This document shows positions 12,571 through 19,129 of a DNA stretch of 19,129 nt, piece by piece (within the stretch, counting starts at the first letter, position 1; each line of letters opens with the position of its first letter). This DNA is from UMGS902 sp045580835 (lineage in GTDB: Bacteria; Bacillota; Clostridia; Oscillospirales; CAG-272). The DNA lies in NCBI GenBank assembly GCA_045580835.1, contig JAZNOM010000063.1, positions 1 through 19,129 of the forward strand, read 5' to 3'. The translations under genes were made by a program, and so were the position numbers. Under the pieces are notes generated by a model that saw only the letters and a list, made by a program, of their open reading frames with translations, searched no databases and was not told the DNA's origin.

Positions 12571-15183
12571 ATGAATAAAGAACTTTCCAAAACCTATGCC
12601 CCCAAAGAATTTGAGGACAGAATTTATCAGAATTGGTGCGAAAAAGGCTATTTCACACCCGATGTAAACGATAACAAGCCCGCCTTCTCGGTTGTTATCC
12701 CCCCTCCGAACGTAACAGGTCAGCTCCACATGGGTCACGCTCTTGACGAAACCTTGCAGGATATTCTCGTTCGCTACAAGAGAATGCAAGGGTACAGCAC
12801 CCTTTGGGTACCCGGCACCGACCACGCAGGTATCGCAACCCAGATTAAGGTTGAAGAAATGCTCCGCAAGGAAGAGGGCCTCACCCGTTACGACCTCGGC
12901 CGCGAAAAGTTCCTCGAGCGCGTTTGGGACTGGAAACATCAGTACGGCAACCGCATTATCAACCAGCTTAAAAAGCTCGGCACATCCTGCGACTGGACCA
13001 GAGAACGCTTCACCATGGACGAGGGCTGCTCAAGAGCAGTTAAAGAGGTATTTGTAAACCTCTACGAAAAAGGACTTATCTACCGCGGCAACCGCATTAT
13101 CAACTGGTGCCCCCACTGTATCACCGCCCTCTCCGATGCAGAGGTTGAATACAGCGAGCAGGACGGCAATTTCTGGCACATCAAGTACCCCATTAAGGGC
13201 GAGGACGGCTATGTAGAAGTTGCTACCACACGTCCCGAAACAATGTTCGGCGACACCGCAGTTGCCGTTAACCCGAATGATGATACAACAAAGCACCTCA
13301 TCGGCAAGACACTTATTCTCCCCGGTACGGGCAGAGAAATTCCCGTTATCGCCGACGATTATGTTGAAATCGGCTTTGGTACCGGCTGCGTAAAGATTAC
13401 CCCTGCGCATGACCCCAACGACTTCCTCGTTGGCGAGCGTCACAACCTTGAACAGATTAAGGTTATGAACGATGACGCCACCATGAACAAGTGGGCAGGC
13501 AAATACGAGGGTATGGACCGCTACGAATGCCGCAAGGCACTTATCGCTGACCTTGATGCAGGCGGATACCTTATCAAGACCGTTCCCCACAAGCACAACG
13601 TTGGCACCTGCTACCGCTGCGGCACCACCGTTGAGCCTATCACGTCTAACCAGTGGTTTGTAAAGATGAAGCCTTTAGCTGAGCCTGCGCTTGAAGTTGT
13701 TTACAACGGCAAGGTTAAGTTTGAGCCCGAAAGATTTACCAAGACATACACCAACTGGATGGAAAACGTACATGACTGGTGTATCTCCCGTCAGCTTTGG
13801 TGGGGTCACAGAATCCCCGCATACTACTGCGCCGACTGCGGCGAAATGGTAGTTTCCAAAGAAGACGTTTGCACCTGCCCGAAGTGCGGCGGCAAGATGA
13901 ATCAGGAAAGCGACGTGCTTGACACCTGGTTCTCCTCGGCACTCTGGCCCTTCTCCACTCTCGGCTGGCCCGAAAAGACTCCTGAGCTTGCAAAATACTA
14001 TCCCACAAGCGTGCTTGTAACAGGCTATGACATCATCTTCTTCTGGGTTGCGAGAATGATTTTCTCCGGCCTTGAACACATGGGCAAGGAGCCTTTCTCC
14101 ACCGTGTTTATTCACGGTCTTGTACGCGATGCCAAGGGCAGAAAGATGTCAAAATCTCTCGGCAACGGCATTGACCCGCTTGAAATCATCGACCAGTTTG
14201 GTGCAGACGCGCTCCGCTTTGCACTTGCAACCGGCAACGCACCCGGTAACGATATGCGTTTCTCGGATGAAAAGATTGAGTCCGCACGTAACTTTGCAAA
14301 CAAGCTCTGGAACGCGGCTCGTTTCGTAATGATGAACCTCGATATCGAGGAGGTTAAGCTTCCTGCTACCGAAGAACTCAAGACCGAAGACAAATGGATT
14401 CTCTCAAAGCTCAACACCCTTGCAAAGACGGTTGAACAGAATCTCGACTGCTACGAGGTTGGCGTTGCGCTTGCAAATGTTTATGACTTTGTTTGGGACA
14501 TCTTCTGCGACTGGTACATCGAGCTTCTCAAGCCCAGACTCTCTGCCGGCGACAAGGTTGCACAGAACGTTATCAGCTATGTTCTTCTTGAAACCCTCAA
14601 GATGCTTCATCCCTTTATGCCTTTCATCACCGAAGAAATCTACACCACAATGCCTCACGACTCGGAAAGCATCATGATTTCCAACTTCCCGAAGTTTGAC
14701 GAAGCACTCTGCTTTGCAGACGAAGAAGCGGAGATGGAAAAGATTATCGCGCTTATTACCGCTATCCGTGCGCGCCGCACCGAAATGGGCGTTGTACCCT
14801 CGAGAAAAGCAAAGCTTTACCTCGTTACAAAGTTTACTGACACCTTTGGCGGTGCTACCGAGTTCTTCAAGAAGCTTGCAAGCGCATCCGAGGTTGAAAT
14901 TGTTGATGAGTTCACCGACAGCACCGCTGTTCAGGTTATCACCGACAGTGCAACCGCGTATATTCCGCTTGCCGACATGATTGACTTTGAGGCAGAAAGA
15001 AAGCGCCTTACCGAAGAGCTTAAAAAGAACGATGGCGAAATCAAGCGCCTTGTAGGCAAGCTTTCAAACGAAAGCTTTGTTGCAAAGGCTCCTGCCGCTG
15101 TTGTTGAAGGCGAAAAGGCAAAACTCGCAAAGTACGAAGAAATCAAGAAAGGCCTTGAAGAGGCTCTTGCAAAGCTTGGATAA
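12571..15183 (+). CDS. valS: Valine--tRNA ligase
   Basis: This 870-residue class I synthetase charges tRNA-Val and edits Thr-tRNA-Val. The start of the Rossmann fold shows PPPNVTGQLHMGHALDET (HIGH motif as HMGH, 53-56). The editing domain has VATTRPETMFGDTAVAV. The KMSKS loop is at 525-529. Two Cys clusters, CYRCG and CADCG with CTCPKCGGK, suggest zinc knuckles. The anticodon-binding helices and a C-terminal coiled coil (about 805-868) are complete. The ribosome site AAGGAG (12559-12564) sets the start. Expression is controlled by the T-box leader. Confidence 0.99.
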   Translation: MNKELSKTYAPKEFEDRIYQNWCEKGYFTPDVNDNKPAFSVVIPPPNVTGQLHMGHALDETLQDILVRYKRMQGYSTLWVPGTDHAGIATQIKVEEMLRKEEGLTRYDLGREKFLERVWDWKHQYGNRIINQLKKLGTSCDWTRERFTMDEGCSRAVKEVFVNLYEKGLIYRGNRIINWCPHCITALSDAEVEYSEQDGNFWHIKYPIKGEDGYVEVATTRPETMFGDTAVAVNPNDDTTKHLIGKTLILPGTGREIPVIADDYVEIGFGTGCVKITPAHDPNDFLVGERHNLEQIKVMNDDATMNKWAGKYEGMDRYECRKALIADLDAGGYLIKTVPHKHNVGTCYRCGTTVEPITSNQWFVKMKPLAEPALEVVYNGKVKFEPERFTKTYTNWMENVHDWCISRQLWWGHRIPAYYCADCGEMVVSKEDVCTCPKCGGKMNQESDVLDTWFSSALWPFSTLGWPEKTPELAKYYPTSVLVTGYDIIFFWVARMIFSGLEHMGKEPFSTVFIHGLVRDAKGRKMSKSLGNGIDPLEIIDQFGADALRFALATGNAPGNDMRFSDEKIESARNFANKLWNAARFVMMNLDIEEVKLPATEELKTEDKWILSKLNTLAKTVEQNLDCYEVGVALANVYDFVWDIFCDWYIELLKPRLSAGDKVAQNVISYVLLETLKMLHPFMPFITEEIYTTMPHDSESIMISNFPKFDEALCFADEEAEMEKIIALITAIRARRTEMGVVPSRKAKLYLVTKFTDTFGGATEFFKKLASASEVEIVDEFTDSTAVQVITDSATAYIPLADMIDFEAERKRLTEELKKNDGEIKRLVGKLSNESFVAKAPAAVVEGEKAKLAKYEEIKKGLEEALAKLG

Positions 15184-15187
15184 ATAT

Positions 15188-15216
15188 AAAAGTCGACTCT
15201 TTCGAGTCGACTTTTT
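15188..15216 (+). terminator. valS terminator
   Basis: AAAGTCGACTC (15189-15199) pairs with GAGTCGACTTT (15204-15214) over TTTC, continuing into T5. It begins 5 bases after the valS stop codon. Confidence 0.9.
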
Positions 15217-15370
15217 AGCGTGTCGAAAAGCCTTTCGACACGCTGCCAGACGAACGAAAAAGAGTGCCGATTTCGTCGAAATGCGAGCGTTGGCTTACCT
15301 GCGTAAGGTAGAGCGCATTTCGGCGGAAAACAGAAAAAGATAATGAAAACCCTGTCTGTGACAGGGTTTT
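15217..15370 (+). other. Structured gene-free tract after valS
   Basis: This tract holds three further inverted repeats and no credible gene. The first is a perfect 12 bp stem, AGCGTGTCGAAA (15217-15228) with TTTCGACACGCT (15233-15244). The second is a 12 bp stem with one G-T pair, CGTCGAAATGCG (15274-15285) with CGCATTTCGGCG (15314-15325), enclosing CTTAC-CTGC-GTAAG. The third, at 15346-15370, is terminator-like. It could be a dispersed repeat or a small RNA. From 15371 to 15475 I see only AT-rich sequence with no clear signal. Confidence 0.5.
15346..15370. terminator. Terminator-like hairpin in the spacer
   Basis: AAAACCCTGTC (15346-15356) pairs with GACAGGGTTTT (15360-15370) over TGT. A-run and T-run flank the stem, so it could act on either strand. 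No annotated gene ends here on the plus strand. Confidence 0.55.
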
Positions 15371-15475
15371 CTACATTATAGTAGCACGAAAGAAAAATAG
15401 AAAGTAAATAGTTTATGATTTTTACAAAACCTCTTTTATTTTTCTTTTTCTGCGCTCGGTGCCTTTTTCGGCAGT

Positions 15476-15511
15476 ATTAAAGCGGCTATGCATTTGCATA
15501 GCCGCTTTAAT
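15476..15511 (-). terminator. Terminator of the OadB-OadG unit
   Basis: A perfect 17 bp inverted repeat, ATTAAAGCGGCTATGCA (15476-15492) and its complement (15495-15511), lies 8 bases after the minus-strand stop. The T-run on that strand is poor (CTTTAAT), so efficiency is uncertain. Confidence 0.6.
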
Positions 15512-15518
15512 ATGAAAC

Positions 15519-15743
15519 TTATTTGTTTTTTGAGAAAAACTTGTTCATAGCAGTTGTAGCGAGAATAATAATTCCTATTACAACGAATATACCAACCATA
15601 CCGGTTGCCATGTAGCCGAGATTGTTTACAAAGTTCATCGGTTCAACTGTGATGTTGCCAAACATATCTGCCGCAGTGGTTTCTGCCACAGTTTCCGCAA
15701 CTGTTTCGGCAGCGGTGGTTACAATTTCCATAGTGTTTTCCAT
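15519..15743 (-). CDS. Short OadG-like (decarboxylase gamma chain-like) membrane protein
   Basis: This 74-residue protein has one membrane helix (about 42-66) in LGYMATGMVGIFVVIGIIIL, which resembles the N-terminal helix of oxaloacetate decarboxylase gamma chains (consensus GMGVVFxxL). The layout is unusual. A 40-residue N-terminal part with a repeated Glu-Thr-Val-Ala motif precedes the helix, and only about eight residues (NKFFSKNK) follow it, whereas gamma chains usually start with the helix and carry a longer hydrophilic C-terminal tail. The ribosome site AAGGAGG precedes the first ATG, 7 bases from it; a second ATG four codons later is less well placed. It starts 13 bp after the OadB-type gene, so the two are co-transcribed and the products probably interact. 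Confidence 0.75.
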   Translation of the reverse strand: MENTMEIVTTAAETVAETVAETTAADMFGNITVEPMNFVNNLGYMATGMVGIFVVIGIIILATTAMNKFFSKNK

Positions 15744-15756
15744 TATAGCGACCTCC

Positions 15757-16881
15757 TTAACCGAAGAAGTTGAGAATCATACCGCCTGCGATAACCGAGG
15801 CAATCTGACCTGAAACATTAACACCGATAGAATGCATGAGCAGGAAGTTTTGAGGATCCTCTTCAAGACCGAGCTTGTGAACAACGCGTCCTGACATGGG
15901 GAACGCAGAGATACCTGCGGCACCAATCATAGGATTGATTTTTTCTTTTGAGAAAAGGTTAAGGAGCTTTGCAAACAGAACGCCGCCTGCGGTGTCGAAA
16001 ATGAATGCAAAGAGACCGAGGCCGAGGATGAGAAGAGTCTGCGGCTTTAAGAACTGGCTTGCCTCCATCTTGGTAGCGATAGTGATACCGAGGAAGATAG
16101 TGATGAGGTTTGCAAGAACCTTTTGGGCGGTTTCGGAAAGGTTGTCAAGCACGCCGCACTCACGGATAAGGTTACCGAACATAAGGAAGCCGATAAGTGC
16201 AACCGATGAGGGAGCGATAACGCCTGCAACAACGGTGATAACGATGGGGAAGAGAATTTTTGTAGTTTTGGAAACAGTCGCGCCCTTGTAAGGCATACGA
16301 ATCATACGCTCTTTCTTGGAGGTGAGAAGCTTAATGATAGGAGGCTGAATAATCGGCACAAGAGCCATGTATGAGTAAGCGGCAACCATGATTGCGCCCA
16401 CAAACTGCGAATCAAGCTTCTGCGATACGACGATAGCGGTAGGACCGTCAGCTGCGCCGATGATACCGATTGAAGCCGCGTCATTTTGCGGGAAGAAGAT
16501 GGATGCAAGGCAGAATGTAAAGAAAATACCAAACTGTGCCGCTGCACCGAAAAGCATAAGCTTGGGATTGGTGAGGATAGGAGTAAAGTCTATCATCGCA
16601 CCGATACCGATAAAGAGGATGAGCGGGAAAAGCTCGTTTGAAATTCCCGCATCAAAAAGGGTGGTAAGTGCGCCGGCTTCTTCTACTCCGTGTGAAACCT
16701 GGTCAATTGCGCCCGAGTGAGGGATGTTTACAAGTATTGTACCAAAGCCCATGGGAAGAAGGAGCGTAGGCTCCATATCTTTTTTGATTGCGAGGAAGAT
16801 GAGAATACCGCCGATAGCCCACATGACTATCTGTTGCCATGTGATTTGAACGACGTATTCCCAGAGGAATGAAAAATCCAT
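15757..16881 (-). CDS. Na+-translocating decarboxylase beta subunit (OadB/MmdB/GcdB family)
   Basis: This 374-residue polytopic membrane protein belongs to the beta subunits that couple decarboxylation of a biotin-bound carboxyl group to Na+ export. It has the family signature IGAADGPTAIVVSQKL (about 141-156) with the essential Asp145, and a C-terminal NVSGQIASVIAGG. About nine or more membrane segments are seen. The length fits the family (about 370-430). Sequence alone does not tell oxaloacetate, methylmalonyl-CoA and glutaconyl-CoA systems apart. Alpha (carboxyltransferase) and biotin-carrier genes are not in this window. It has its own promoter and the ribosome site AAAAGGAG. Confidence 0.95.
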   Translation of the reverse strand: MDFSFLWEYVVQITWQQIVMWAIGGILIFLAIKKDMEPTLLLPMGFGTILVNIPHSGAIDQVSHGVEEAGALTTLFDAGISNELFPLILFIGIGAMIDFTPILTNPKLMLFGAAAQFGIFFTFCLASIFFPQNDAASIGIIGAADGPTAIVVSQKLDSQFVGAIMVAAYSYMALVPIIQPPIIKLLTSKKERMIRMPYKGATVSKTTKILFPIVITVVAGVIAPSSVALIGFLMFGNLIRECGVLDNLSETAQKVLANLITIFLGITIATKMEASQFLKPQTLLILGLGLFAFIFDTAGGVLFAKLLNLFSKEKINPMIGAAGISAFPMSGRVVHKLGLEEDPQNFLLMHSIGVNVSGQIASVIAGGMILNFFG

Positions 16882-16915
16882 AGTCGTCTCTCCTTTTAAT
16901 TTACATACGTTACCA

Positions 16916-16944
16916 AGAATAACATATTTTTACTTTAAAGTCAA
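16916..16944 (-). promoter_or_regulatory. Promoter of the OadB-OadG unit
   Basis: On the minus strand TTGACT (16944-16939) and TATTCT (16921-16916) are 17 bp apart with an extended TG. It separates this unit from the upstream membrane-protein gene. Confidence 0.75.
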
Positions 16945-16960
16945 TGCGAGAACTTCACAA

Positions 16961-17647
16961 TTAAAGCTTGGTAAATTCCACTAATTTAGGAAATCTTGGC
17001 GAAAAGTCGCAAAGCTTATCAAGAACTTTGCCGAAAAACGAGATAAGGGGTGCGTTTACAAGGGTGATTACAACGGTACCGATGCCAATACCTGTAAAGC
17101 TGCGTGTCAGAAGCAGTGCAAACGCAATGGATATCACAAGCATGATAATATCGTTTGCTTGCTTAACCTTGCCAACCTCAATGTTGTATTTTTTTGATAT
17201 TTCCGATACTACAAGCTCATACACGCAAAGCGGCAGAGAGGTTCTGAAATAACAAGCAATTGCAACCGCGGTGATAACCTCACCTATGGCAAATGCAATT
17301 ATACGAACTATCATGGATTCGTATGGCGCGCCGCCGCCGAGTAAAAACAGACAACCATCAACCGCAAGACCGAAGATAACTGCGCATGCAAAGGTTAAAA
17401 GATATTTAGGTTTGAAGCGTTTTACTATGATGCACATTATCACAAGAAGTACCGTCTGCCAAATGTACTCCGAGGTACCTTGAGAGTACCATGGGAGAAA
17501 AGCTTCCATAAACTTATGGATTATGTACGCAGGTGCGGCAATCATCGAAAGTCCGAAATTGGCTTTTGTACAAAGTGCAACGCCGAGCGCGCAAAAAATT
17601 ACGCCGCAAAGCCATGCGGCTTCATTCATTTTTTGTAGTTTTTTCAT
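16961..17647 (-). CDS. DUF6198/YczE-type membrane protein
   Basis: This 228-residue protein has about five or six membrane segments, beginning ALGVALCTKANFGLSM and ending in TVVITLVNAPLISFFGKVLDKLCDF followed by PRFPKL. This matches the YczE/YitT-like group annotated DUF6198, whose role is not established; a transporter or lipid-linked role is speculation. Its ATG overlaps the stop of the acyltransferase gene (ATGA), so translation is coupled. No terminator is obvious before the next promoter at 16944. Confidence 0.8.
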   Translation of the reverse strand: MKKLQKMNEAAWLCGVIFCALGVALCTKANFGLSMIAAPAYIIHKFMEAFLPWYSQGTSEYIWQTVLLVIMCIIVKRFKPKYLLTFACAVIFGLAVDGCLFLLGGGAPYESMIVRIIAFAIGEVITAVAIACYFRTSLPLCVYELVVSEISKKYNIEVGKVKQANDIIMLVISIAFALLLTRSFTGIGIGTVVITLVNAPLISFFGKVLDKLCDFSPRFPKLVEFTKL

Positions 17648-18915
17648 TCTGCGAGACTCTTTTCTTCCTTAAGTTTTCTTTCTGCCGCAAGGAAGATTTC
17701 TTCCGTCGCGAAGCTTAACTTGGTTATTGCATCGCGCTTTGTAAGATAACACCAGTAGCTGTCGTCAAGTACCGAGATGTCAACGCAGTCGCCGCGGCCG
17801 AGATAATCATATTCAATGTGCATGCTGCTTTGATTCATCGCGCTCTTATGCAGTTCAAACGGCTCGCCGTAGCAAGTGCCGGTTATTGTGGTACCGTTCG
17901 GAGTCTGCACAAGCTTGCCCTTGCCTTGCTTGTAGAATTTCCATGAGTCTGGCAGAGTTTCAAGGCTGATCTCGTCCTCAAAATAATAGGTGCCATCTTC
18001 GATTTCTTTTTTCACGCACTCACGCTCCCAATTTGACCAGTCGGGGATGTGTGAAAACTCGGTTTCGCCGTTTAACGCGCGCAGTGAGCCGTCGGTTTCC
18101 ATAAACCACTTTTTGCCGCATTTGCGGCAGAAAAGTGTGTCGCCGTCAGAGTCGGTTTCGCCCTCTGCGAGGCAGGCGGGACACTTATAAAGCAGTGAGT
18201 GGAGTCCCTCGGCACGCTTTGGATGGTCGATAACGATGCCACGTTCCTTTTGCCATGCAAAATCGTCATATTCAAACTCTTTTGCAAGACGCGCGTTTAT
18301 CTCTTCCACGGATAGGGAGCGGCATTCTTCGGCAGTGAAAATCGGGTACATTTCCGCTTCACAGTAGCATTTTTTACTGTGCTTGTTCCACTGCGGAACA
18401 TCAATAAAGTTACCGTGAATCTTCATCATAACAACGGGAACCTTAAGCATGCGGATAAGACCGCCGGTTGATTCTGCAAGAAATGATGTGCAGCCGTCAA
18501 GCGAATAGCGAGCTTCAGGGAAAATAACCATTGGGTTTTTCAGTTCGTTTAACACATAGCGAATATTGCGCACAAGAGAAATGTCGGAGACATATTTGCG
18601 CTTGCCAAGCACTCCGAGTCCCTGCATCAGTGGCTTTGTGTATGTATTAAAGCCTTCAATGGTCATTACATTGTTTACGGGGTAGGGGTGTGTACCCTTA
18701 AGCATAAAGCAAAGGTCAACAAGCGATGCGTGATTGCAAAGCATAAGGTACGGCTTGCCTTCGAGTTCTTCCATTCCGCGTTTAATTAAGACGGCGTTTC
18801 TTCGTTTAAGGTAGGGAAAAGCGACGATTGTTTTTGCAAGCCACATAAGCCATCTGTATGGCGAATGGGGCTTCTTTTTAAAGTCAAATCGCTTGATTTT
18901 GTCTTTGGTCTTCAT
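17644..18915 (-). CDS. PlsC-type acyltransferase with an internal zinc ribbon
   Basis: This 423-residue protein starts with a PlsC/LPLAT acyltransferase domain: NHASLVD (N61-D67, the NHx4D catalytic motif) and FPEARYS (132-138, at the FPEG-type motif, with Ala in place of Gly). After about residue 220 the sequence leaves the standard family. A CPAC...CRKCGKKW zinc ribbon (Cys245, 248, 263, 266) is followed by a C-terminal part of about 150 residues rich in aromatic and acidic residues that I do not recognise. Ordinary PlsC proteins are about 200-250 residues. It probably acylates a lysophospholipid or related acceptor at the membrane; the acceptor is unknown. The ribosome site AAGGAAAC and the promoter at 18958 set the start. 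It is coupled to the DUF6198 gene. Confidence 0.85.
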   Translation of the reverse strand: MKTKDKIKRFDFKKKPHSPYRWLMWLAKTIVAFPYLKRRNAVLIKRGMEELEGKPYLMLCNHASLVDLCFMLKGTHPYPVNNVMTIEGFNTYTKPLMQGLGVLGKRKYVSDISLVRNIRYVLNELKNPMVIFPEARYSLDGCTSFLAESTGGLIRMLKVPVVMMKIHGNFIDVPQWNKHSKKCYCEAEMYPIFTAEECRSLSVEEINARLAKEFEYDDFAWQKERGIVIDHPKRAEGLHSLLYKCPACLAEGETDSDGDTLFCRKCGKKWFMETDGSLRALNGETEFSHIPDWSNWERECVKKEIEDGTYYFEDEISLETLPDSWKFYKQGKGKLVQTPNGTTITGTCYGEPFELHKSAMNQSSMHIEYDYLGRGDCVDISVLDDSYWCYLTKRDAITKLSFATEEIFLAAERKLKEEKSLAE

Positions 18916-18957
18916 AAATTCTGTTTCCTTACTGCATTATTTTTTGCATACATAATA

Positions 18958-18986
18958 ATTATAGCACGCAGCAACAAAAACTGCAA
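18958..18986 (-). promoter_or_regulatory. Promoter of the acyltransferase-DUF6198 unit
   Basis: On the minus strand TTGCAG (18986-18981) and TATAAT (18963-18958) are 17 bp apart, with TG as an extended -10. Confidence 0.75.
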
Positions 18987-19005
18987 TAATAAATTAATGT
19001 TTATC

Positions 19006-19120
19006 TAATCACTTCAAAATGCAAGCATTTTGAAGTGGAGCAAAACCGTTCGCTCGCGCCGCGCTCACCGCGCGCGGTTTTTAAGGTGTAAAAAAGCCGG
19101 CGCATGTCCGTCTTTTTTAC
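19006..19120 (+). repeat. Three-hairpin intergenic repeat, copy 2
   Basis: This has the same layout and orientation as 3234-3347. H1 is CACTTCAAAATGC (19010-19022), AA, GCATTTTGAAGTG (19025-19037). H2 pairs AAAACCG (19042-19048) with CGGTTTT (19075-19081), with a conserved GTTCGCTCGCG inside. H3 pairs GTAAAAAAG (19088-19096) with CTTTTTTAC (19112-19120). Relative to copy 1, H1 differs by one C-G to T-A pair change, and H2 and H3 keep pairing despite different arm sequences. It lies upstream of the acyltransferase promoter, near the window end. Confidence 0.75.
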
Positions 19121-19129
19121 GGAATTTTA

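Noticed and set aside
15077..15343. 88-residue plus-strand frame crossing the valS end
   Set aside because: It begins inside valS in another frame and runs through the terminator and hairpins; its sequence is basic and low in information.

Overview
The window reads as chromosomal DNA of an anaerobic, low-to-mid GC Gram-positive bacterium of class Clostridia. The grounds are strong AGGAGG-type ribosome sites, promoters with TTGACA-like and TATAAT-like boxes always 17 bp apart, a T-box leader on a tRNA synthetase gene, the rpmH-rnpA-yidD-yidC-jag-mnmE cluster, a DUF6198/YczE-type membrane protein and Na+-pumping decarboxylase subunits. A more exact assignment (for example a gut Oscillospirales or Christensenellales relative) is inference only. 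Nearly all of it is housekeeping sequence. I see no prophage, insertion sequence, CRISPR array, tRNA or rRNA gene.

Layout. 1-237: an imperfect inverted repeat and the alaS promoter. 238-2865: alaS. 2921-7468: the origin-type cluster rpmH, rnpA, yidD, yidC, jag, mnmE (50S protein, RNase P protein, membrane insertase with its accessory proteins, tRNA-modifying GTPase), but with neither dnaA upstream nor mnmG downstream. 7469-8604: hairpin-rich convergent spacer, a small membrane-anchored secreted protein on the minus strand, and an RNHCP zinc protein. 8605-10311: a lipoprotein with InlB-like repeats followed by xanthine phosphoribosyltransferase, ended by a two-way terminator shared with the opposing rpsF-ssb-rpsR operon (10354-11446). 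The rpsF promoter lies back to back with that of a histidine-phosphatase gene (11632-12270). 12278-15183: valS under a Val T-box. 15184-15518: a gene-free structured stretch. 15519-16881, minus strand: a short OadG-like protein and an OadB-type Na+-pump subunit. 16961-18915, minus strand: a DUF6198 membrane protein translationally coupled to a PlsC-type acyltransferase carrying a zinc ribbon. 18990-19129: the second copy of an intergenic repeat.

The most unusual signal is not a protein. Two same-orientation elements of about 114 bp (3234-3347 and 19006-19120) share a layout of three consecutive hairpins. Their stems differ by paired, compensating changes, and the third stem even swaps its T and A arms. 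This suggests a dispersed family kept by its fold rather than by its sequence. Other points of interest are the structured tract after valS, the Na+-pump subunits without a visible carboxyltransferase or biotin protein, and the acyltransferase with zinc ribbon. I found no clearly new multi-gene system.
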